DNA of 64,000 nucleotides, taken from positions 992,001-1,056,000 of the forward strand of contig NZ_JACHVQ010000001.1 in the NCBI RefSeq assembly GCF_014190805.1. Direction: 5' to 3'. The notes beneath the pieces are model-generated. The model did no database searches. It had not been told where the DNA came from and was given only the letters and a program-made list of their open reading frames with translations. This document shows positions 8,594 to 15,448 of this stretch, in pieces. Source of the stretch: Flexivirga oryzae (GTDB lineage: Bacteria; Actinomycetota; Actinomycetes; Actinomycetales; Dermatophilaceae). Position 1 is the stretch's first letter; each line of letters opens with the position of its first letter. Made by a program: the position numbers and the translations under genes.

Positions 8594-9756
8594 GCGACCT
8601 GCTGCTGCTCGATCCCGACGGTCGGACACACACCCAGCCGCTCCGGGACGTCGAGGCGGCGCCGGCGCCGTCCGGGCCGCTGCGCTCGAGAGTGGTGTAT
8701 GCCGCCGCGCACGTCATACCCAACGCCCACGCGGACAACACCCCGGGTGCTGCCGCCGACCTCGACTGGGACGCGACGCTCGCGTTCCGGCACCACGTGT
8801 GGTCCCAGGGGCTCGGCGTCGCGGACGCGATGGACACCGCACAGCGCAACATGGGCCTGGACCCGGCCGCGACCCGCGAACTCATCCGTCGCAGCGCCGC
8901 CGAGGCGCAGTCGGCGCGCGCCTCGGTGGTGGTCGGAGTCAACACCGATCACGTGGACCACGAGGCGATTTCGCTCGACGAGGTGATCGACGCATACCTG
9001 CAGCAACTGCAGTTCACCGAGGACGCCGGTGCGGGCGTGGTGCTGATGGCATCGCGCCACCTGGCGCGGGCGGCGACCTCGCCGGCCGACTACGAGAAGG
9101 TCTACGGGGCAGTGCTGCAGCGCGCGGGAGCGCCGGTCATCCTGCACTGGCTGGGCGCCGCCTTCGACCCGGCGCTGGAGGGGTACTTCGGTGCGGGCGA
9201 CGAGGCGGCTGCGACGCTGATCCGGATCATCGAGGCCCACCCCGACAAGGTCGCAGGCGTGAAGATGAGCCTGCTGGACGCGGCCGCGGAGCTCGACGTG
9301 CGCGCCCGGTTGCCGAGGACCGCGGCGATGTTCACCGGCGACGACCTCCACTACGTCGACCTCATTCGTGGCGACGGCACGGAGCAGCCCGGGCACTTCT
9401 CGCACTCGCTGCTGGGCGCGTTCGCGGCGGTCGCGCCACTCGCGGCCCGTGCGGTCCGCGCGCTCGACGACGGCGACACCGACGGTTACGAACGCATCCT
9501 GCGCCCCACCGAGGCGCTCTCGCGGCAGATCTTCGCCGCCCCGACCTTCTACTACAAGACCGGTGTGGCGTTCCTCAGCTGGCTGAACGGCCACCAGGCA
9601 TCGCCGGCGATGGTCGGCGGACTGCACTCGGCACGCAGCCTGCCGCACCTGTCCGACATCGTGCGGCTGGCGAATGCCGCTGGTGCGCTGGAGGATCCGC
9701 AGCTCGCCGCCGATCGGTGGCATGCATTGCTGTCGCTGAACGGAGTCGTGAAATGA
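8590..9756 (+). CDS. DUF993 / dihydrodipicolinate-synthase-like protein
   Basis: 388 residues with GTG start in a GTGA overlap with the preceding gene. The sequence YAAAHVIPNAHADNTPGA, HHVWSQGLGVADAMDTAQRNMGLDP and GVNTDHVDHE is the DUF993 signature, an aldolase-like TIM-barrel group distantly related to dihydrodipicolinate synthase. PVILHWLGAAFDPALEGYFG and KVAGVKMSLLD would supply the barrel-strand Lys. Within this operon it probably acts on a keto-sugar or keto-acid intermediate. No member's reaction is assumed here. Confidence 0.82.
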   Translation: MSDLLLLDPDGRTHTQPLRDVEAAPAPSGPLRSRVVYAAAHVIPNAHADNTPGAAADLDWDATLAFRHHVWSQGLGVADAMDTAQRNMGLDPAATRELIRRSAAEAQSARASVVVGVNTDHVDHEAISLDEVIDAYLQQLQFTEDAGAGVVLMASRHLARAATSPADYEKVYGAVLQRAGAPVILHWLGAAFDPALEGYFGAGDEAAATLIRIIEAHPDKVAGVKMSLLDAAAELDVRARLPRTAAMFTGDDLHYVDLIRGDGTEQPGHFSHSLLGAFAAVAPLAARAVRALDDGDTDGYERILRPTEALSRQIFAAPTFYYKTGVAFLSWLNGHQASPAMVGGLHSARSLPHLSDIVRLANAAGALEDPQLAADRWHALLSLNGVVK

Positions 9757-10643
9757 GTGCACACCCGCGCCTGTCCCTGAACCAGGCGACGATCAAGCAC
9801 GCGTCGCTCGAGGAAGCGCTGCACGAGGCGACCGGGGCCGGCTACGAGAGCATCGGCCTGTGGCGGGAGCCGGTCGCCGACGTCGGGCTCGAGCGTGCCG
9901 CCCGTCTGGTGGCGGCGTCCGGGCTGCGCGTGTCGAGCCTGTGCCGCGGAGGTTTCTTCACCGCCGAGCCGGGGCAGGCGCAGCAGGAAGCGCTGGACGA
10001 CAACCGGCGCGCCATCGAGGAGACCGCTGCGCTCGCCGCGGCGGGTGCCGACGGCTCACGGCCGGTGCTCGTCCTCGTGGCCGGTGGCATGCCGGGAGCG
10101 TCCAAGGACCTGGCGGGCGCGCGTGAGCGGGTCACCGAGGTCGTCGGCAACCTCGCGCCGTACGCGCAGGAAGCCGGGGTGACGCTCGCCGTCGAGCCCC
10201 TCCACCCGATCTTCGCGGCGGACCGTGCGGTCGTCTCGACCCTCGGGCAGGCGATCGACATCGCCGAGGCGGCCGGGCCGTCGGTCGGGGTCGTCGTCGA
10301 CACCTACCACGTGTGGTGGGACCCGGAGGTGCTCGCGCAGATCGCCCGCGCCGGCGCTTCGGGACGCATCGCGAGCTACCAGGTGTGCGACTGGCTGACG
10401 CCCGTACCCGCCGACAATCTGCTGGGCCGGGGGCTGATGGGCGACGGGACGATCGACTTCACGCCGCTGACCCGGGCCGTCGTCGCAGCCGGTTACACGG
10501 GGGACATCGAGGTCGAGATCTTCAACCAGCAGCTCTGGGACGCGTCGTTCGCCGAGGTGGTGGCGCAGGTGTCCGCGCGCTTCGCGGAACTCATCGCTCC
10601 GGACCTGCCCGCGGCCCGGCCGGCGGAGGTGCGCGGCCGGTGA
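9753..10643 (+). CDS. Sugar phosphate isomerase/epimerase, second copy
   Basis: 296 residues from the ATG at 9753, in an ATGA overlap with the DUF993 gene. Segments TIKHASLEEALHEATGAGYESIGLW, VTLAVEPLHPIF (Glu metal ligand), VGVVVDTYHVWWDP (Asp/His) and VEIFNQQLW define the AP-endonuclease-2-like TIM barrel. It ends the LacI-linked operon (5476-10643). It shares the fold but not close sequence with the isomerase at 6544, so the two probably handle different steps. Confidence 0.85.
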   Translation: MSAHPRLSLNQATIKHASLEEALHEATGAGYESIGLWREPVADVGLERAARLVAASGLRVSSLCRGGFFTAEPGQAQQEALDDNRRAIEETAALAAAGADGSRPVLVLVAGGMPGASKDLAGARERVTEVVGNLAPYAQEAGVTLAVEPLHPIFAADRAVVSTLGQAIDIAEAAGPSVGVVVDTYHVWWDPEVLAQIARAGASGRIASYQVCDWLTPVPADNLLGRGLMGDGTIDFTPLTRAVVAAGYTGDIEVEIFNQQLWDASFAEVVAQVSARFAELIAPDLPAARPAEVRGR

Positions 10644-10677
10644 GGCCGCGCTCGTCATACCCGATAAGCTGTGCGGC

Positions 10678-10875
10678 ATGACGTCGTCCTTGATCCAGTT
10701 CGCCGCAGACTCCGCTGTGCCCAAGCTGGAGGAGAACCACCTGCCGATGCCGCACTGGATGTATGGCGGGATCGCCATGCTCGTCTTCCTGCTCCTGCTC
10801 GGCATCTGCTGGACGTTCCGCAACACCGCGGCCGACCAGCAGCGGTCCGGCGATGAAGGGGAGACGGAGCACTGA
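10678..10875 (+). CDS. Small single-pass membrane protein upstream of nadD
   Basis: 65 residues: a 28-residue N-terminal region, one hydrophobic helix (GGIAMLVFLLLLGICWTF) and a short acidic, charged tail. No family function is recognised. The stop overlaps a CTG codon that appears to be the true nadD start, so it is translationally coupled to nadD. Similar small membrane ORFs ahead of nadD are familiar in actinobacteria. Confidence 0.75.
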   Translation: MTSSLIQFAADSAVPKLEENHLPMPHWMYGGIAMLVFLLLLGICWTFRNTAADQQRSGDEGETEH

Positions 10876-11483
10876 CCACCCGGCTGGGGGTGATGGGCGG
10901 CACGTTCGACCCCATTCACCACGGCCACCTGGTCGCCGCCAGTGAGGTGCAGGCCCGCCTCGGGCTGGACGAGGTCGTCTTCGTGCCGACCGGTCAGCCC
11001 TGGCAGAAGTCCGGCCGCGACGTCACACCGGCGGAGGACCGCTACCTGATGACGGTCATCGCGACGGCGTCCAACCCACGATTCACCGTCAGCCGGGTCG
11101 ACATCGACCGTCCCGGCCCGACGTACACCCTGGACACCCTGACCGACCTGCGCCGGCAGCGGCCGGATGCCGAGTTGTTCTTCATCACCGGAGCCGACGC
11201 CCTGGCCCAGATCCTGTCCTGGCGCGGGGTCGACCAGATGTGGCCGCTCGCACATTTCATCGGCGTCACGCGGCCGGGTCACGTACTCTCCGATGACGGC
11301 CTGCCGCGCGAGCACGTGCAGCTGATGGAGGTGCCGGCCATGGCCATCAGCTCCACCAACTGCCGGCAGCGCGTCGTCGATGGCGAGCCGGTCTGGTACC
11401 TCGTGCCGGACGGCGTCGTCCAGTACATCGGTAAATATCAGCTCTACAAGCCGGATGCCGGCGAAGCGAACAGAAAGGCATGA
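10872..11483 (+). CDS. nadD: Nicotinate-nucleotide adenylyltransferase
   Basis: About 203 residues. NadD adenylylates nicotinate mononucleotide in NAD synthesis. The nucleotidyltransferase signature GGTFDPIHHGHLVAA lies at the N-terminus, with the second motif SSTNCRQRVV near the C-terminus. The start is unusual: an AAGGGGAG ribosome site at 10856-10863 sits eight bases before CTG at 10872, giving xTTRLGVMGGTF, the normal NadD N-terminus, and forming a CTGA overlap with the upstream stop. The conventional alternative is GTG at 10890, which would drop the first strand and leave a 26-base gap to the ribosome site. Confidence 0.92.
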   Translation: MTTRLGVMGGTFDPIHHGHLVAASEVQARLGLDEVVFVPTGQPWQKSGRDVTPAEDRYLMTVIATASNPRFTVSRVDIDRPGPTYTLDTLTDLRRQRPDAELFFITGADALAQILSWRGVDQMWPLAHFIGVTRPGHVLSDDGLPREHVQLMEVPAMAISSTNCRQRVVDGEPVWYLVPDGVVQYIGKYQLYKPDAGEANRKA

Positions 11484-11484
11484 A

Positions 11485-11841
11485 GTGACCGCGACCGCAC
11501 GGGCCGTTGACCTGGCCAAGGCCGCAGCCGCTGCAGCGGAGGACAAACTCGCCACGTCGGTGCTCGCGATCGACGTCAGCGACCAACTGGCGCTGACCGA
11601 CGTGTTCGTCGTGGCGTCGGGGGAGACCGACCGGCAGGTCGCCGCGATCGTGGACGCCGTCCTGGAGCGCCTCCACGAGCTCGGAGCCAAGCCGATCCGT
11701 CGCGAAGGAAATCGCGAAGACCGTTGGGTGCTCATCGATTTCGGCGACATCGTGGTCCACGTGCAGCACGACGAGGAGCGTGAGTTCTACGCGCTCGACC
11801 GGTTGTGGCGCGATTGCCCCACGATCGACCTCACCGCATGA
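11485..11841 (+). CDS. rsfS: Ribosome silencing factor
   Basis: 118 residues from GTG at 11485, one base after the nadD stop. The RsfS/Iojap core is present: DKLATSVLAIDVSDQLALTDVFVVASGETDRQVAAI and EGNREDRWVLIDFGDIVVHVQHDEEREFYALDRLW. RsfS binds ribosomal protein uL14 and blocks subunit joining during starvation. The nadD-rsfS linkage is a widely conserved arrangement. Its end overlaps the next start (ATGA). Confidence 0.95.
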   Translation: MTATARAVDLAKAAAAAAEDKLATSVLAIDVSDQLALTDVFVVASGETDRQVAAIVDAVLERLHELGAKPIRREGNREDRWVLIDFGDIVVHVQHDEEREFYALDRLWRDCPTIDLTA

Positions 11842-12494
11842 GCGCCAGGGAGCAGCCCCGTCGCCTGCTCGTATGGCGCCACGGCGAGACCGCCCACAAC
11901 GCGACCGGTCGGTGGCAGGGGCAGTTCGACGCGCCGTTGTCCGACCGTGGGCGCCGGCAGGCCGCCGATGCCGCGGAAGGGCTTGCGGCATACCGGCCCT
12001 CGCAGGTCGTTGCATCGGACCTGACGCGTGCGGCCGACACCGCGCGTGCGCTCGCCGAGTACGCCGAGCTGCCGCTGCGCTTCGACGCCCGCTTCCGCGA
12101 GATCAACGTCGGCCGGTGGGCCGGGCTGACCACGCCGGAGATCCGGGCGACCCAGGCGGAGGTCTTCGACCGCATCGCGGCCGGCGAGGACCTGCGTCGC
12201 GGCGAGACCGGTGAGACCGTCGCCGAAGTGGCTGCCCGGGTGCTGGCCGGGGTGCACGACCTGCTCGGCGACCTGCAGCCCGGCGAGACCGCGGTCATCG
12301 CCACCCACGGATTCGCCGGTCGCATCCTGTGCGCGGCGCTGGTCGGCATACCGCAGCAGGTCGCCCTGCACGCGCTGCAGGGGCTGAGCAACTGCCACTG
12401 GGCGCAGTTGGTCGAGCACGCCGGCGGCTGGCAGATCGCCGGCTGGAACCTCCGGCAGCAGGCGGATGTGCTGGCCGGGGCGAGGTCGCGATGA
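11838..12494 (+). CDS. Histidine phosphatase family protein
   Basis: 218 residues. The catalytic RHG motif is in RLLVWRHGETAHNATGRWQGQFD, and the second conserved His is in TAVIATHGFAGR. REINVGRWAGLTTPEI is typical of the phosphoglycerate-mutase-like phosphatases that follow rsfS in actinobacteria. The natural substrate (glucosyl-3-phosphoglycerate, a sugar phosphate or another ester) cannot be decided. It is coupled to rsfS by ATGA and to the next gene by ATGA. Confidence 0.9.
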   Translation: MSAREQPRRLLVWRHGETAHNATGRWQGQFDAPLSDRGRRQAADAAEGLAAYRPSQVVASDLTRAADTARALAEYAELPLRFDARFREINVGRWAGLTTPEIRATQAEVFDRIAAGEDLRRGETGETVAEVAARVLAGVHDLLGDLQPGETAVIATHGFAGRILCAALVGIPQQVALHALQGLSNCHWAQLVEHAGGWQIAGWNLRQQADVLAGARSR

Positions 12495-13009
12495 GGGGCA
12501 CGGCCACCTCGCGACGGGGCAAGAAGGCGTCCAGGTTCGGGGAGCGCCGCACGTTCTCGCCCCGATGGCTGGCACGTGGCATGAGCCTCTACCCGCCGCT
12601 GCTGGGGGCCGGCATCCGGGTCGTGGAGTTCTCCGACGACTGGACCGTGTGCCGCACCGAGCTGCGGCTGAACCGGTTGAACCGCAACCAGCAGGGCACC
12701 GCGTTCGGCGGGTCGATCGGGTCGATGTCCGACGCGTTCTTCGCGTTGTTGCTGTGGAACCAGCTGGGCAAGGGTTACTACGTCTGGGACGTCAAGGCGG
12801 AGATCGACTACCTGAGTCCCGGCACGTCGACCGTGCACGGCCGCTTCGAGGTGCCCCGCGAGGTGGCGGAGCAGATCCGCGCCGAGGCCGAGTCCGGCCA
12901 GAAGGTGCTGCACTGGTTCGAGACCGACCTGCGCCTGGCCGACGGCACCGTCGTCGCACACGTCCGGCGGCAGGTCTACGTCCGCAAACGCGCCGACGCG
13001 GGCCGGTAG
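12491..13009 (+). CDS. DUF4442/PaaI-like hotdog thioesterase-family protein
   Basis: 172 residues starting MRGTATSRRGKK. The segment GAGIRVVEFSDDWTVCRTELRLNRLNRNQQGTAFGGSIGSMSDAF, then YYVWDVKAEIDYLSPGTSTVHGRF, fits the DUF4442 branch of the hotdog fold. Members probably hydrolyse acyl thioesters. It is last in the tight nadD-rsfS-phosphatase run, with an ATGA overlap at its start. The function is inferred from fold only. Confidence 0.75.
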   Translation: MRGTATSRRGKKASRFGERRTFSPRWLARGMSLYPPLLGAGIRVVEFSDDWTVCRTELRLNRLNRNQQGTAFGGSIGSMSDAFFALLLWNQLGKGYYVWDVKAEIDYLSPGTSTVHGRFEVPREVAEQIRAEAESGQKVLHWFETDLRLADGTVVAHVRRQVYVRKRADAGR

Positions 13010-13050
13010 CAGACCAGCGCCGGCCGAGCCCCGCCCGGAGCACCCCGCAA

Positions 13051-13103
13051 AATGCGGTGGCCGAGTAGCGGAGGAGCGAAGCGGGGGAGCGTATCGAGGT
13101 CCC
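13051..13103. repeat. REP-like intergenic element
   Basis: The segment AATGCGGTGGCCGAGTAGCG, followed by GAGGAGCGAAGC and TATCGAGGTCCC, sits between two convergent genes. The same words (GGTGGCCGAG, GGAGCGAAGC, TGTCGAGGTCCCCGC) recur in the tandem pair at 15496-15603 and just after it. It is therefore a dispersed repeat of this genome. Confidence 0.6.
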
Positions 13104-13120
13104 GCCCCACCCGAGACTCC

Positions 13121-14611
13121 TCAATCCCGTTGCCGCGCAAGCTCACTGAGCGCCTGCCGGTCCACCTTGTGCGCGGGCGTCAACGGCAGCGCCGTCACCG
13201 TCCGCACCTGGCGCGGTAGCAGCGCGTGCGCGACCCGGTCGCGCAGCCAGTGCACCACCTCGTCGGTGTCGAGCACGGTGCCCGGTTCGGCGACGACGAA
13301 CGCGGCTAGGCGGTGGCCCAGCTCGGTATCCTCGACCGGGACGACCGCACAGTCACGCACGGCGCCGTGGGTGCGCAGCACCCGCTCGAGCTCCGCGGGC
13401 GCCACTGACACGCCACCGGATTGGGCGATGTCGTCACACCGTCCGTCCAGGTGCAGCAGTCCGGCTGCGTCCCGGTGGGCCAGGTCTCCGGTGGGGACCC
13501 ATCCTCGCGCGATGGCCGCACGGTTGCGGACCTGCAGGCCGCCGATCACACCGTCCGCGGCTTCTGCCTGCTGACCGTCGACGACGCGGATCCGCACTCC
13601 CGGGATCGGCCGGCCGATCGTCCCCGGAGCGGTGCGCAGCATGTCGGGTGTCGCGAGCGCGCAGAACGCGCCCTCGCTGGTGCCGAACAGGTGGAAGAGC
13701 TGTGCGTCGGATCCCGTCCGGACGGCCTGCAGGAGGTCGGCGTCCAGCGGTGCGCTGCCGCTGACGACGGTGTGCACTCCGGTCAGTGCCCGTGCGTCGT
13801 CGGCGAGCAGCCGCCGTAACACGGTCGGGACGGCGACGAGCACTTCCGGCCGGTGGTTTCGGATGGTGCGACCAACGGTGCCCGGGTCGAACCGAGCGCT
13901 GAGGCGGGTGTTGGTCCCGAGCATCATGCCGGTGAGCAGCGCACCCAGGCCGAACCCGTGGTGCAACGGTGCAGCGATGTATGACGAGCCACCGCGGGCG
14001 AGTCCGACGTCGTCCACCAGCGCGCAGAACTGTGCCCACATGGTGGTTGCCGAGAGTCGGCGGCCCGCAGCCTTCGGCACGCCGGTGGTGCCGCCGGTGA
14101 GCACGACGAGGGTGTGCCCGTCGGGTCGGTGCGGGGGAGGAGCCCGCCGGATCAGCTGGAATCCGTCCGAGTCCCAGACGGTTTCGCCGAACGCGGATAC
14201 CACGGCGGTGCCGAACAGCACCGACAGGTCGTGATCGACGGCGAGTTGTGCGACGGCCGGTGCGGGCTGTCGGGCGTCGACCGGCCACACGCTCAGCCGC
14301 AGGCGCGAGGCGGCGCACAACAGGGCGACTGCGTCGACGTCGTTCCCGATGAGCACACCCGCCCGCTCGCCAGGGTGGGTGGTGTCCCGGAGGCCGCGCG
14401 TGAGGTTCGCGACGCGTCGCGCGATGTCGGCATACGTCACCGACCTGGTGTCGTCGGTCACGGCAGGGCAAGATCCGTGACGCAGCGCGGCATAGCGCAG
14501 CGCCGCGTCGATCCCGTCGGACCGCGTCAACAGACCTGCGCCGAGCCCGGTGGCGGCGCGCGGAGTGAGCAGTCCGGCACGGCGCAGGACACGCAGCGAC
14601 CGCCGGATCAC
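13121..14611 (-). CDS. AMP-dependent acyl-CoA synthetase/ligase
   Basis: 496 residues from GTG at 14611 in a GTGA overlap with the upstream SDR gene. The ATP-binding loop LVVLTGGTTGVPKAAG, HLFGTSEGAFCALATP, GWVPTGDLAHRDAAGLLHLDGRCDD and the C-terminal catalytic Lys region LTPAHKVDRQALSEL show the ANL adenylation order. It activates a carboxylate through an acyl-AMP, usually to a CoA ester. The coupling with an SDR suggests fatty-acid or lipid-modification metabolism. Confidence 0.85.
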   Translation of the reverse strand: MIRRSLRVLRRAGLLTPRAATGLGAGLLTRSDGIDAALRYAALRHGSCPAVTDDTRSVTYADIARRVANLTRGLRDTTHPGERAGVLIGNDVDAVALLCAASRLRLSVWPVDARQPAPAVAQLAVDHDLSVLFGTAVVSAFGETVWDSDGFQLIRRAPPPHRPDGHTLVVLTGGTTGVPKAAGRRLSATTMWAQFCALVDDVGLARGGSSYIAAPLHHGFGLGALLTGMMLGTNTRLSARFDPGTVGRTIRNHRPEVLVAVPTVLRRLLADDARALTGVHTVVSGSAPLDADLLQAVRTGSDAQLFHLFGTSEGAFCALATPDMLRTAPGTIGRPIPGVRIRVVDGQQAEAADGVIGGLQVRNRAAIARGWVPTGDLAHRDAAGLLHLDGRCDDIAQSGGVSVAPAELERVLRTHGAVRDCAVVPVEDTELGHRLAAFVVAEPGTVLDTDEVVHWLRDRVAHALLPRQVRTVTALPLTPAHKVDRQALSELARQRD

Positions 14612-15441
14612 GGGACGTGCTTCTGCCGGGTGCGCGCGTACCGGCGGTATGCCGCTTCCGTCGGGCCACGCAGGACCGACGCCAGGGTGGTGGCGGGGGT
14701 GGTCCACCAGGGTTGGTAGTTGCGCCGCCGGCGCACAAGGGTCGCGCCGATGATCTCGGCGGCTCGTTCCGGCGTCATTGCCGGAGCGTTCCGGTAAGCG
14801 GGGTTCGGGGCGATCATGTCTGTCCGGACCAACGGTAGGTAGACCGAACGGACTTGAATCCCAACGCTTTCCAGCTCCGGCGCAGTGCTGCGCAGCCACT
14901 GGTCGAAAGCGGCCTTGGAGGCCTGGTACGCAGCCCATCCGGGTGCCGGGGGAAGCAGGACATTGATCGCCGACACGTTCACGACGAACCCCTGCGACGC
15001 GCGCAGCGTCGGCGTCAGTCCGAGCACGAGTCGGGCTGGTGCCAGGTGGTTGACGGCGATGGTCCGCGCCACGTCGTCGGGGCGGTCGAGCGACTGCGCC
15101 AGCGGGCGATGGATCGAGATCCCGGCGTTGCTGATCAGGATGTCCAGGTCCGCCGCCGCCGGGTGGCGCAGCAGCGCCTCCAACTGTTCGGGGTCTCGCA
15201 GATCTGTGGGTATGACGGTCGCGTCGCGACCCTGCGCGCGAACCTCACCCGCCACCCGTTCGAGGCGATCGGTGTCGCGGGCGACCAGGACGACGTCGGC
15301 GCCCGCGCCGGCGAGCAGGCGGGTGGTCGCCGCTCCGATCCCGCGGCTCCCGCCGGTGATCAGCACCCGCCGGCCCGCAACGTGTGTTCGCAGGGTGTTC
15401 GGATCGAGCCGGACCGGCGGGAACAGCACACGTTCGAGCAC
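14608..15441 (-). CDS. Short-chain dehydrogenase/reductase
   Basis: 277 residues with GTG start behind a strong GGGAGGTGA ribosome site. The cofactor loop is GRRVLITGGSRGIGAATTRLL. The catalytic set is N(AG) in LISNAGISIHR, Ser in VNVSAINVL and YxxxK in YQASKAAF. The sequence continues with PELESVGIQVRSVYLPLVRTDM, typical of acyl-reducing SDRs. It precedes and overlaps the acyl-CoA synthetase, so the two probably work on the same acyl substrate. Confidence 0.9.
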   Translation of the reverse strand: MLERVLFPPVRLDPNTLRTHVAGRRVLITGGSRGIGAATTRLLAGAGADVVLVARDTDRLERVAGEVRAQGRDATVIPTDLRDPEQLEALLRHPAAADLDILISNAGISIHRPLAQSLDRPDDVARTIAVNHLAPARLVLGLTPTLRASQGFVVNVSAINVLLPPAPGWAAYQASKAAFDQWLRSTAPELESVGIQVRSVYLPLVRTDMIAPNPAYRNAPAMTPERAAEIIGATLVRRRRNYQPWWTTPATTLASVLRGPTEAAYRRYARTRQKHVP

Positions 15442-15448
15442 CCCTGCG

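Noticed and set aside
12400..12412. GGCGCAGTTGGT matching the tRNA D-arm
   Set aside because: It is within the histidine phosphatase gene and unaccompanied by other tRNA parts; coincidence.
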